A stretch of 64,000 bases of DNA from Candidatus Polarisedimenticolia bacterium (GTDB lineage Bacteria; Acidobacteriota; Polarisedimenticolia; Gp22-AA2). The notes below the pieces were generated by a model, which saw only the letters and a list, made by a program, of their open reading frames with translations, was not told the DNA's origin and searched no databases. The stretch spans positions 1 to 64,000 of the forward strand of contig DASYUH010000032.1 in assembly GCA_036001465.1 (NCBI GenBank), read 5' to 3'. The translations under genes were made by a program, and so were the position numbers. Shown here one piece after another: positions 37,978-45,047 of this stretch; positions within the stretch are counted from its first letter, which is position 1, and each line of letters begins with the position of its first letter.

Positions 37978-39603
37978 TCACGTGCAGGCGTGGATGTCCG
38001 GCTGCGCGAGGCGCTCCAGCTCCACGGCGTAGTTGTCGAAGGACATGGTGTAGACCTTTTCGAACAACGGGCGCAGGTACGCCTCGATTTGCGCGTCGAA
38101 GGAGGGCCGGGTTATGAATTCCCGGCCGCTGGTCACCGCGCGGATCTCCCCCTCCTCGACCACGATCTCCCCGGCCTTGATGACGTAGCGCGGATACTCG
38201 AACATGCGGCCGACCGAGGGATTCTCCTCATACACCGCAATGTCCGCGTCGGCCCCCACGCCGAGGTGTCCCTTGCGCGACAGGCCGAGGGCGCGCGCCG
38301 GGCCCGCGGAAGTGATGATCGCGATCTCCGACAGGGAGTACTGCCGGTCCAGGTCCGCGAGCACCATGCGCTCCAGCGCCTTGGGCGGCAGCCTCTTGAA
38401 GCACTCCCGCCGGTAGTCCACATCCCGCAGGAGACGGATGAGCTCCGGGTAGCGCCAGAAGCCCCCGCCGTTGGGATGGTCCGTGGTCAGGAAGATCCGC
38501 CAGGGATCGTCGATGAGCAGCAGCAGCTCCAGTCCCACGGCCCACTGCACCGCGTTGACCAGGCTGCGCTCCTTGTAGGTGTAGGGGACGATCCCGCACC
38601 CGGTCTCGTTCTCCACGTCCACGTTGCTCCATTTGCGTCCGGTCAACCCGTGGAGCACGTACTCCCAGGGGCCGTCGGCGGTGACCGTCATGGCATCGCC
38701 GAACAGGATCGCACCGGCGTCGGCGGTGAGGTTCTTGCGGGCGTTGAAGGCCTCGGCGAGCGCGGGCGCCTCGGAGCGCAGCGTCCCCCAGCCGTCTCCA
38801 CCGTAGGCGTGGAACTGCAGATGCGCCAGGTGCGCCCGGCGTCCCTCCAGGACCTTCATCGTCTCGAGCGTGGTGCTGACGTTCCCCGGGATGCCGAGCT
38901 TGTTGCAGTGGAGATGGAGCGGATGCGGCAGCTTCAGGTCGTCGATGATCCCCGCGAGGCTCGATATGATCCGCCCGGGCGTCATCTGGCGATAGCCTTC
39001 CACCGGCGCGGAAAGCGTGCCGGCGTTCTTGCCCGATTTCCAGGCGACGACTCCTCCCGGGTTGACCGCCTTCACCCCGTAGGCCTTGGCGGCCCAGATG
39101 AGCCAGCCCACGACATGCTTCGCGCGATCGACTTCGCCCGCTTCGAGGAGATCGAGCACAATCTCGTTGTTGGCCATCAGCACCAGGGAGGACTTGTCCA
39201 GGATCGGGATGTCGTGCAGCTCCTCGTGGGTGTGTCTCGCCGACAGGATCGGGACGGCGGCCTCGTTCACGGTCGTCCAGCCCATCCCGGCGTACAGGTA
39301 CCCGGTCGCGAAGGTGGTGGGAGTGATGCCGCCGAGACCGGAGCGTCGGTCCGGCGCGTGGATGAACCGGACCGCACGCCGGTAGTTCTCCGGGGTGATG
39401 CCCCGGGCGAAGTTCATCGCCGCGCCCGCGACGTGGGTGTGGACGTCGACGCCGCCGGGGAAGACGACCATCCCCTTCGCGTCGATCGTGCGTCCGCCGT
39501 CGACCCGGGGGACGATCCGGCCGTCCGCGATGCAGATGTCCTTGACGACGCCGAGGATTCCGTTCGCCGGATCGTGGACCGTCCCGCCCGTTATCCGCAG
39601 CAT
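37978..39603 (-). CDS. fmdA: Formylmethanofuran dehydrogenase subunit A (formyl hydrolase)
   Basis: This 541-residue metal-dependent amidohydrolase interconverts formylmethanofuran with formate plus methanofuran. Visible active-site residues are His55 and His57 (GGVDVHTHVAG), Lys178 (YGVKAVNPGG, the carboxylated lysine, at the same number as in archaeal FwdA), His230/His232 (PLHLHCNKLG) and Asp375 (TTDHPNGG). It starts 22 bp after fmdB behind GGAG. In archaeal complexes formate from the B-subunit Mo/W site reaches this subunit through a tunnel. In methylotrophic Fhc it only hydrolyses. The intact B and D subunits here suggest the redox version. Confidence 0.97.
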   Translation of the reverse strand: MLRITGGTVHDPANGILGVVKDICIADGRIVPRVDGGRTIDAKGMVVFPGGVDVHTHVAGAAMNFARGITPENYRRAVRFIHAPDRRSGLGGITPTTFATGYLYAGMGWTTVNEAAVPILSARHTHEELHDIPILDKSSLVLMANNEIVLDLLEAGEVDRAKHVVGWLIWAAKAYGVKAVNPGGVVAWKSGKNAGTLSAPVEGYRQMTPGRIISSLAGIIDDLKLPHPLHLHCNKLGIPGNVSTTLETMKVLEGRRAHLAHLQFHAYGGDGWGTLRSEAPALAEAFNARKNLTADAGAILFGDAMTVTADGPWEYVLHGLTGRKWSNVDVENETGCGIVPYTYKERSLVNAVQWAVGLELLLLIDDPWRIFLTTDHPNGGGFWRYPELIRLLRDVDYRRECFKRLPPKALERMVLADLDRQYSLSEIAIITSAGPARALGLSRKGHLGVGADADIAVYEENPSVGRMFEYPRYVIKAGEIVVEEGEIRAVTSGREFITRPSFDAQIEAYLRPLFEKVYTMSFDNYAVELERLAQPDIHACT

Positions 39604-39625
39604 GGAGTCTCCGGCCCGGCCGGCT

Positions 39626-40957
39626 CTACGCGTTCGCCATCTTCGCGTTCCGCGCGGGAGTCCAGGCCGGCTTCGTCGCCACGGCCTGGCGGATGCGCTG
39701 GATGACGTCCGCGTCGGTCGGATACGGCGATCGGAGGGCCGGCCTGAGCGGCAGGGGAACCTCGTCCATGCGATAGACGGTCCCGGGCGCGCTGATCCCG
39801 GTGGCCGCCGTGGTGATGTGCACGCGGGCCAGGCGGCTCGTGTGCGTCACCTTCGGATCCAGAACGATGGTCGGGATGCGCGCGAGGTGATCGATCCCCG
39901 GCTGGGGCATCGTCGCCCCCGGATCGGCGCCGAGGATGAGGGCGGCGTCGTTGTCCCCCCGGACCAGCAGGTCGACGGTCGAGAACTCCCCCGGATTGAA
40001 CCGGGGGTAGCCGCGGGCCATGCTGATCCCGAACGGGTACCCCGTGGTCCACCGCAGCACCATGTCCGATCCGGTCACATTGCCGTGCCCGCGCATCGGC
40101 ATGCACACGAACTTGGTGAAGGCGTTCAGCTCCGCGGCCAGCCTCAGGATCGCCGCCGAGTTCATGTGCTTGCCCCGGGTCATCGAGATCCCCATCCCGA
40201 AGAACAGCACGCCGAATCGCGCCCGCTTCATGCGGTCGATCAGATCCTGCATGGCCGCGACCGTCAAGCCGGTCTCCGCGGCGCTCGCTTCGTCCACCTT
40301 CTGATTCTTGAGGAGGGCGCGCAGCGTGGTGAGGACCTCGAAGTCCTTCCCCGGCAGGATCTGCAGGAAGATGTCCGCGGCTCTCCCGCTGGGCGTCTCC
40401 CGGATGTCCACCAGGACCATGGTCCGGCCCTTGCGCCCTTCGGGCACGAACCGGCCCTTCTGGGTCAGCGTGTACTTCGAGAAATGCCGCGGGTGGCATT
40501 CCGCGGGATTCCCCCCCCAGTAGACGATGAAATCCGCCCGGTTCTTGACTTCACCCAAGGTGCAGGTGACCTTGCCACCCAACTGGGCGGCTATCTCGGT
40601 GGGGCCGTGTCAAAGCGAGGTGTGGCTGTCGACCACACCTCCAATCAGCTCGGTGAGGGCCACCGCCTCCCGCTGGGCCTCGCAGGTGATGTTGCTCAGC
40701 CCGTACACCAGGGGCATGTTGGCGTTGTGGAGAAAGTCGGCCGCCGCCTCGACGGCGGCGTCGACCGTGGCGGGCTTTCCGTCGATCAGGGCATCGGGGA
40801 ACAGGCGCTCCGCCGTGTGGTTCTTGAACCACGCATCCCCGAGGCTGCAGGCGTTCCTGGCCTTGACGATCCGGTCCCCCTCGGCGTGCAGCTCGATGTC
40901 GTCGCAGACGCAGCCGCAGAAGGTGCAGGTGGCGTTCTTGACGACCTGGACGCTCAT
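39626..40957 (-). CDS. fmdB: Formylmethanofuran dehydrogenase subunit B with predicted selenocysteine at residue 116
   Basis: Read through an in-frame TGA (40610-40612), this is a 443-residue protein, normal length for FmdB/FwdB. Cys11, Cys14, Cys18 (CTFCGCVC) and Cys37 can bind the [4Fe-4S] cluster. The TGA is codon 116 in SHTSL-U-HGP, at the position of the Mo/W-ligating Cys118 of archaeal FwdB (Sec in FwuB). Sequence after the TGA continues the family without a shift (TLGEVKNRADFIVYWGGNP, RGHGNVTGSDMV). A bacterial-type SECIS hairpin begins 18 bases past the TGA. It catalyses reversible CO2/formate reduction at a Mo/W-pterin site. Start ATG 40957 has GAGGAG upstream. Read as two genes it would look broken; decay is unlikely given the context. 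Confidence 0.9.
40574..40591 (-). promoter_or_regulatory. Predicted bacterial SECIS element in fmdB
   Basis: The minus-strand RNA forms GCCGCCC-AGUU-GGGUGGC, a 7-bp stem with one G-U pair and a four-base loop with G second. The stem starts 18 nt after UGA. Known bacterial SECIS rules want a stem-loop 16-37 nt away with G among the first two loop bases. The surrounding codons ATA, TTG and GGT are rare in this genome's style, suggesting RNA-level selection. Confidence 0.75.
40610..40612 (-). other. In-frame TGA read as selenocysteine codon 116 of fmdB
   Basis: TGA is flanked by CTT and CAC GGC CCC. The following His-Gly-Pro is the motif that follows Sec140 in E. coli FdhF and the catalytic Cys/Sec of FwdB/FwuB. 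Many other genes in the window end at TGA, so this is not general code reassignment. Confidence 0.88.
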
Positions 40958-41013
40958 CGCGTCTCCTCTTCACTCCGTCCCGATCCTCCCGAACCGGGAG
41001 GCACGACGAACGC

Positions 41014-41181
41014 TCAGCCGAGCTCCCGGCCGCGGAAGCTCCCCCGGATGCGGCGGGGCATGTACCGCCCGATCTCCACCATCTCCCAGGGCGGCGAGTC
41101 CTGTGGCCCGGCTTCCGGGAGACTGCGATCGACGGAGAACCCGTCGGCCTGTCCGCGAGTCCTGGACGATGCGGGCCTCAT
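41014..41181 (-). CDS. 55-residue ORF translationally coupled to fmdD
   Basis: The ATG (41179-41181) overlaps the fmdD stop as ATGA, and the ORF fills most of the gap before fmdB. The product is basic, ending in MVEIGRYMPRRIRGSFRGRE. It has no signal, membrane helix or Cys. It could be a small accessory subunit or chaperone of the complex, or chance. I know of no matching family. Confidence 0.45.
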   Translation of the reverse strand: MRPASSRTRGQADGFSVDRSLPEAGPQDSPPWEMVEIGRYMPRRIRGSFRGRELG

Positions 41182-41546
41182 GCAGTCACCGGAGCGGCCG
41201 GCATCTCCGACGGCATCGGCTCGACCTCGACTTCCCAGCCCTTGGAGGTGGGCATTCCGGTGCCGTCGGTCCCCTGCCCCATGAGATGGCAGGTCGGAGG
41301 GCCATAAGGGACGAAGATCATGCCCCGGGGGACCTTCCCTTCCAGGCAACGGAACGTGGCCTCGCCGTTTCCGGACCGGACCCGGACGGTGCCGCCGGTC
41401 TGAATCCCGATCTCCTTCATGTCCTCGGGGTGCATGTTCAAGGTGCTCACGATGGCCTTGTACTCGGCGTGATCCTTGCCGACGTTGATCTGCTGGCCCT
41501 GCTTGGTGGTGCGGCCGGCGTTCATGATGAAGCGTTTTCGTTCCAT
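41178..41546 (-). CDS. fmdD: Formylmethanofuran dehydrogenase subunit D (pterin-binding)
   Basis: This ~122-residue protein is the molybdopterin-dinucleotide binding fold seen as a separate subunit in archaea: MNAGRTTKQGQQINVGKDHA, RGMIFVPYGPPTCHL and GTDGTGMPTSKGWEVEVE. It completes the Mo/W-bis-pterin site of subunit B. Known methylotroph Fhc complexes lack this subunit, so its presence argues for a redox-active enzyme. ATG 41546 has an AGGG site upstream; ATG 41525 is an alternative. Confidence 0.93.
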   Translation of the reverse strand: MERKRFIMNAGRTTKQGQQINVGKDHAEYKAIVSTLNMHPEDMKEIGIQTGGTVRVRSGNGEATFRCLEGKVPRGMIFVPYGPPTCHLMGQGTDGTGMPTSKGWEVEVEPMPSEMPAAPVTA

Positions 41547-41631
41547 GAAACACCCTCCCCGCGCCACGTTCCGGCGAAACGCATCATAGCATGGCGGGCG
41601 CGGGGCCAGGGACGGTCGCCCCGCCGCGGTT

Positions 41632-42564
41632 TCACGTGGCGGCCTCGAGCAGCGCGTGCAGCGGGAAGTGATGCTTTCCGAGCTTGCCGCCGTAGTTCCC
41701 CGCCGAGATCTCGATGACGCCGGGACGGCACGCCGCGTCGATGCCGGCGCGCAGGGCCGCCTCGATCGCGGCCCGGTCGAGGCCGTTCACCACGATCTCG
41801 AGCACCGAGTTCACGCCCTCCGGCAGCGCGCTCGTCACGCCTTTGCGCCCGCGCAGGGTCGGGCAGTACGCGTCGTTCGTCGACGCGATCATGTTCTTGT
41901 AGCGCTTCGCGCCCACCTTGCTGCCGCTGCGCACGATCCCGCCGGGAAAAGGCAGGACGACGCCGCGGACCCTGCGCATGGCGTCGACCGCCGCCTCCGC
42001 CGCCGCGAGGGCCGCCTCCTGGTCGCGGGCCAGGATCAGGAAGTTGCCGCCGCCGATCGCCTTCTGCACGCCGAAGGTCTCCTGCACGAGGAATTCCCCC
42101 TCCATCACCGGGATCCGCCAGTAACGCTTCCCGTCCAGGAGCTTGCTCGACTGGTAGCGGTCGCCAAAATGGCGCAGCACGCCGCCGACGACGACCCGCT
42201 CCCCCGCCTCGGGCAGGCCGTCGAAGCAGGCCGTGGTCGGGCAGGTGAGGACCGTCTGCCCCACCCGTTCGATCAGCCGCTTGCCGAGCCCCTCGGCGTC
42301 GAAGGCGAAGAGCGGCACGCTCGCTCCGGGGCGCCCGTCGGGCGTCTCCTCCGGCGCCAGCTCGGCCTCGATGCCGGCCTCGACCTTGCAGCCGATGACC
42401 GAGGTGGCGAACCCGGTCATGGCTCGAGCGGCCGTCAGCGCCCACGCCTGCGAGCGCGCCGTGATCACGACGCGCGCCGCGCGCATGTCGAACGCCTCGG
42501 CGAAGGTGTCGCCGATCCGCACGCCGCGCCGCTCCATCCCCCGCACCTCCGCCATCCCGGTCAT
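41632..42564 (-). CDS. ftr: Formylmethanofuran:tetrahydromethanopterin formyltransferase
   Basis: This 310-residue protein matches Ftr/FhcD throughout: GVRIGDTFAEAFDMRAARV at the start, LTCPTTACFDGLP, and SGSKVGAKRYKNMIASTNDA followed by CPTLRG. It moves the formyl group between methanofuran and tetrahydromethanopterin in the cytoplasm. It heads the fmd operon; ATG 42564 has GGAGG upstream, and an inverted repeat abuts that site. No other H4MPT-pathway genes (mch, mtd, fae) lie in the window. Confidence 0.96.
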   Translation of the reverse strand: MTGMAEVRGMERRGVRIGDTFAEAFDMRAARVVITARSQAWALTAARAMTGFATSVIGCKVEAGIEAELAPEETPDGRPGASVPLFAFDAEGLGKRLIERVGQTVLTCPTTACFDGLPEAGERVVVGGVLRHFGDRYQSSKLLDGKRYWRIPVMEGEFLVQETFGVQKAIGGGNFLILARDQEAALAAAEAAVDAMRRVRGVVLPFPGGIVRSGSKVGAKRYKNMIASTNDAYCPTLRGRKGVTSALPEGVNSVLEIVVNGLDRAAIEAALRAGIDAACRPGVIEISAGNYGGKLGKHHFPLHALLEAAT

Positions 42565-42573
42565 GCCTCCGCT

Positions 42574-42599
42574 ACTCCCAGCGAGTATCTACTGGGAGT
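42574..42599. promoter_or_regulatory. Inverted repeat directly upstream of the ftr ribosome site
   Basis: ACTCCCAG (42574-42581) and CTGGGAGT (42592-42599) are perfect 8-base arms around a 10-base centre. The repeat ends 3 bp from the GGAGG site of ftr. It could be a repressor operator or an RNA hairpin limiting translation of the operon. Confidence 0.5.
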
Positions 42600-42803
42600 C
42601 CATCGCCCATGAACTGTACAGCACTCCTCGGCCCCTGCAGACGGGAAAAAGACCACGTGCATGCAGGCTCACTCCCACCCCGGGCACCATCAGCCTGGAC
42701 CATTCGCGAACGTCGATTGGGGACTGTCAGTGCTCGTGGTGGTGCTGGAGATCAGGCCGATGCGGGTGCGAATGGGTCAGTGGCTCATGTCCGCCTGCCC
42801 TTC
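42600..42803 (-). other. Gap between chrB and ftr with a His-rich coding remnant
   Basis: No complete gene is seen. On the minus strand one frame (about 42803-42727) reads GGHEPLTHSHPHRPD then a HHHEH tail before a stop. This looks like the His-rich C-terminus of a lost protein, perhaps a metal or anion transporter following chrB. The rest probably holds the fmd operon promoter. Confidence 0.35.
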
Positions 42804-43232
42804 TCAGGACGCGGTGTCACGGCAGTAGGCGTATAGCGCTTCGTAAATCGGGAACTGCAGTCGCAGCTTCTCGTGGTCGTCGGGGGTGGTCTTGGCGAAT
42901 CCCAGAGCGGCGGCCAGCAGGCCGGCCGACTCAGGGCACGTGCCGATCTCGCCCTCGATGTCCGCGCCGTGAACGATGCGGGCGAGGCGGGCGAGCGCCG
43001 GATCGCGGAGACCGAAGTCCTCGATGAGGACCTCGAATGTGCACCGATTCCCGCGGTGGGTGTAATCCGCGCCGGGGGCGTCGAAGGACTTCCCCGAGAA
43101 ACTCGCGGCCGTGGGGAGCACCTGGTCAGCGGCAACGAAGATGAACTCCGCCTCCCTGTCGATGAACCGGGTGATGAGCCAGGGGCAGGCCACGCGGTCC
43201 GTCTTCGCGCCCTCGCGCGTTATCCACTTCAT
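42804..43232 (-). CDS. ChrB-domain protein (chromate-resistance type)
   Basis: This 142-residue protein is a stand-alone ChrB C-terminal domain: DRVACPWLITRFIDREAEFIF at the start and HGADIEG. Full-length ChrB also has an N-terminal regulatory part, absent here. Stand-alone forms occur next to superoxide dismutase (ChrC) and chromate transporter genes. The superoxide dismutase gene ends 28 bp upstream on the same strand, but no ChrA transporter is present, only the His-rich remnant downstream. A role in chromate resistance or sensing is inferred. Confidence 0.8.
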   Translation of the reverse strand: MKWITREGAKTDRVACPWLITRFIDREAEFIFVAADQVLPTAASFSGKSFDAPGADYTHRGNRCTFEVLIEDFGLRDPALARLARIVHGADIEGEIGTCPESAGLLAAALGFAKTTPDDHEKLRLQFPIYEALYAYCRDTAS

Positions 43233-43260
43233 CTTTGATCTCCCGGTCGCGCGGACCCGC

Positions 43261-44004
43261 TCAGGCCGCGAACGCCGCGGCGGCCTTGCGCGCGCGCTCG
43301 AGCCGCCGGTTCACTTCATCCCAGTTGATGTTCTGGAAGAACGCATCGACGTACTTCGCCGCCGCGGCGCCGTAGTCTATGTGGTAGGCGTGCTCGTACA
43401 TGTCCATGATGAGCAGGGGCAACCCCGACGCGAGCGCCTGCGTGTGGTTCCCGGACCAATAGGTGCGCAGGTCTCCGGTATGGAAATTGAAGTCGAGAAC
43501 CGCCCAGCCGCTTCCTCCGGCGAGACTCATTCCGGTGGCCCGGAACACCTCTTCCCACCGTGCGAACGACCCGCAGGCGCTTGCCAGGTCCTTCTGGATC
43601 GGTCCAGCGGCCCTGCCGTCGCCACCCAGGTTGCCGAAGTACAGCTCGTGAAGGATCACGGAATTGGTGAACGTCAGTTCCCGCTCCTTCAGGCCGGAGA
43701 CGATGAAGCCGGGCGTGTCGGCGCCGATCCGCGACAGCTCCTCTTCGACCTTGTTGAGGTTCTTGACCGCGCCTGCATAGTTGTTGTCGTGGTGGGAGAC
43801 AACGAGTCGCTCGGACAGACCCCGGAGTGTCTTCGGGGCGAAGGGAAGGGGCTTCACCGCATGCTGTCCCGGCGGCGTGGACGTCGACAGCGTGGAGCCT
43901 GAAACGGGATCGGTTGGTCTTTGTGGCATGGACAACCCTCCGCGGGCCATGAAGAGGCCGGTGACGCCGGTCACGATTCTGCCGAGCACTTCACGCCTGT
44001 TCAT
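43261..44004 (-). CDS. Fe/Mn superoxide dismutase with Tat-type signal
   Basis: This 247-residue protein starts at ATG 44004 with NRREVLGRIVTGVTGLFMA, a twin-arginine signal, so the enzyme is probably exported folded. The dismutase core shows VSHHDNNYAGAV (metal His), VILHELYFGNLG, GSGWAVLDFNF and DMYEHAYHIDYG, the Asp/His metal-ligand segment. Its neighbour is a ChrB-type gene, matching the chrC (SOD)-chrB pairing of chromate loci. The open frame continues upstream into a decayed RND fragment, but that part is not SOD. Confidence 0.87.
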   Translation of the reverse strand: MNRREVLGRIVTGVTGLFMARGGLSMPQRPTDPVSGSTLSTSTPPGQHAVKPLPFAPKTLRGLSERLVVSHHDNNYAGAVKNLNKVEEELSRIGADTPGFIVSGLKERELTFTNSVILHELYFGNLGGDGRAAGPIQKDLASACGSFARWEEVFRATGMSLAGGSGWAVLDFNFHTGDLRTYWSGNHTQALASGLPLLIMDMYEHAYHIDYGAAAAKYVDAFFQNINWDEVNRRLERARKAAAAFAA

Positions 44005-44058
44005 CGGACCCCCGCTGCGTTCTCGATCATCGTGGATCGGATCGTGTTCCAGGGCAAC

Positions 44059-44379
44059 CTGGATTTCGTTGCCCGGCTTGTCTCCGGCCAGCACGAGGGG
44101 GATGAGCGCGAGTCACGCCATCAGCGCAGTCATGAGGACCGGCGCGAGCCGCTCATGGGATCCGCGAAACACGGCTTCCCTGTTCGGCAGACCCTCATCG
44201 CGCATCAGGTGCCCGTAGTAACTGATGAGCAGGGCGCCGTTCCGCCTGGCGATGCCGAAGACGCTGATGAACGCGACGAGCGAGGCGACTCTCAGGCCCT
44301 GGCCTCCCGGAGCCACGGTCACGAGCCCGCCGAAAAGGGCGAGGAGCAGATTGACCAGGACGATCAGCCTCGAAATGGC
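44059..44379 (-). pseudogene. Decayed CusA/CzcA-type RND efflux pump fragment
   Basis: About 107 codons match the C-terminal membrane region of heavy-metal RND pumps: VASLVAFISVFGIARRNGA, HLMRDEGLPNREAVFRGS, then APVLMTALMA, a TGA stop (44113-44115), and LALIPLVLAGDKPGNEIQ in the same frame. Both ends of the ~1,000-residue protein are missing. The stop replaces a small residue and no SECIS-like context is needed to explain it. A relic of metal-resistance DNA next to the SOD/chrB pair. Confidence 0.8.
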
Positions 44380-44590
44380 GGGCTGACGGAGACGCGACAC
44401 ATAGGGGGCGATCGTGCGGCTCGCGCGGTCTCTCAATCCGCTGGGCGGCCCCGCCCCGGTGACGCGACCCTCCGAATCCCCGGAGGAATCCGGCACGCGC
44501 CAGGGGCGGGACCGCTGCCCTGGAGATCCTGCGGGTGCTGCAGTTACCAGGGCCGACCGATGCGAGGTCCTGCCGTACCGTTCCGCCGGC

Positions 44591-44878
44591 TCAGTGCCGG
44601 TCCGAGTGGTGCGCGGTCGATCTCTCGGCCGCGGGTTCTTCGTACGTATGGACGAACGCCTCTTTGCCTGCCTCGGCCGCCCGTCTGTACGCGGCCTGGA
44701 GGGCGGGCGGCACGCGCGCCGCCCGGTCGGCCAGGTCCTCGGTCACCTGCTTCAGCTTCCTGCGGGTGTCGCGGCCGGACTGCGGAGCGGTCAGAAGTGC
44801 CACAGCGGCTCCGGTCGCGGCGCCTGCCAGGAATGACAACACCATTCCTCCCGTGTTATTGCGAACGATCTCGCTCAT
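44591..44878 (-). CDS. YtxH-domain protein
   Basis: This 95-residue protein has a Gly/Ala-rich membrane helix (GMVLSFLAGAATGAAVALLTAP) followed by the SGRDTRRKLKQVTEDL helix typical of YtxH/general stress proteins, and a His-containing tail. It is probably inner-membrane associated and stress-related. The ATG is preceded by AGGAGG. Confidence 0.8.
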   Translation of the reverse strand: MSEIVRNNTGGMVLSFLAGAATGAAVALLTAPQSGRDTRRKLKQVTEDLADRAARVPPALQAAYRRAAEAGKEAFVHTYEEPAAERSTAHHSDRH

Positions 44879-45047
44879 GGGTCGACGACACCTCCTTTCT
44901 TCACTTCGTCCCGCGCCGGAACGGCGCCCTCATGGGGGCTGATCGGATCGGCCGCGCCAGGCGCGAAATCACCAAACTGTCAGGAAACCAAAGTAGCACG
45001 GACTGGACGGACTGACCACCTCGGGCCGGTGACGCGGCGGCCCCGCG

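Noticed and set aside
39626-40957. fmdB as a pseudogene or two separate genes split by a stop
   Set aside because: There is only one lesion, a TGA at the catalytic codon, with no frame change, full family similarity on both sides, intact operon partners and a SECIS-like hairpin at the right distance.
44113-44115. Second selenocysteine codon in the RND fragment
   Set aside because: The TGA lies in a membrane helix position normally Ala/Gly, and the gene lacks both ends. It is ordinary decay.
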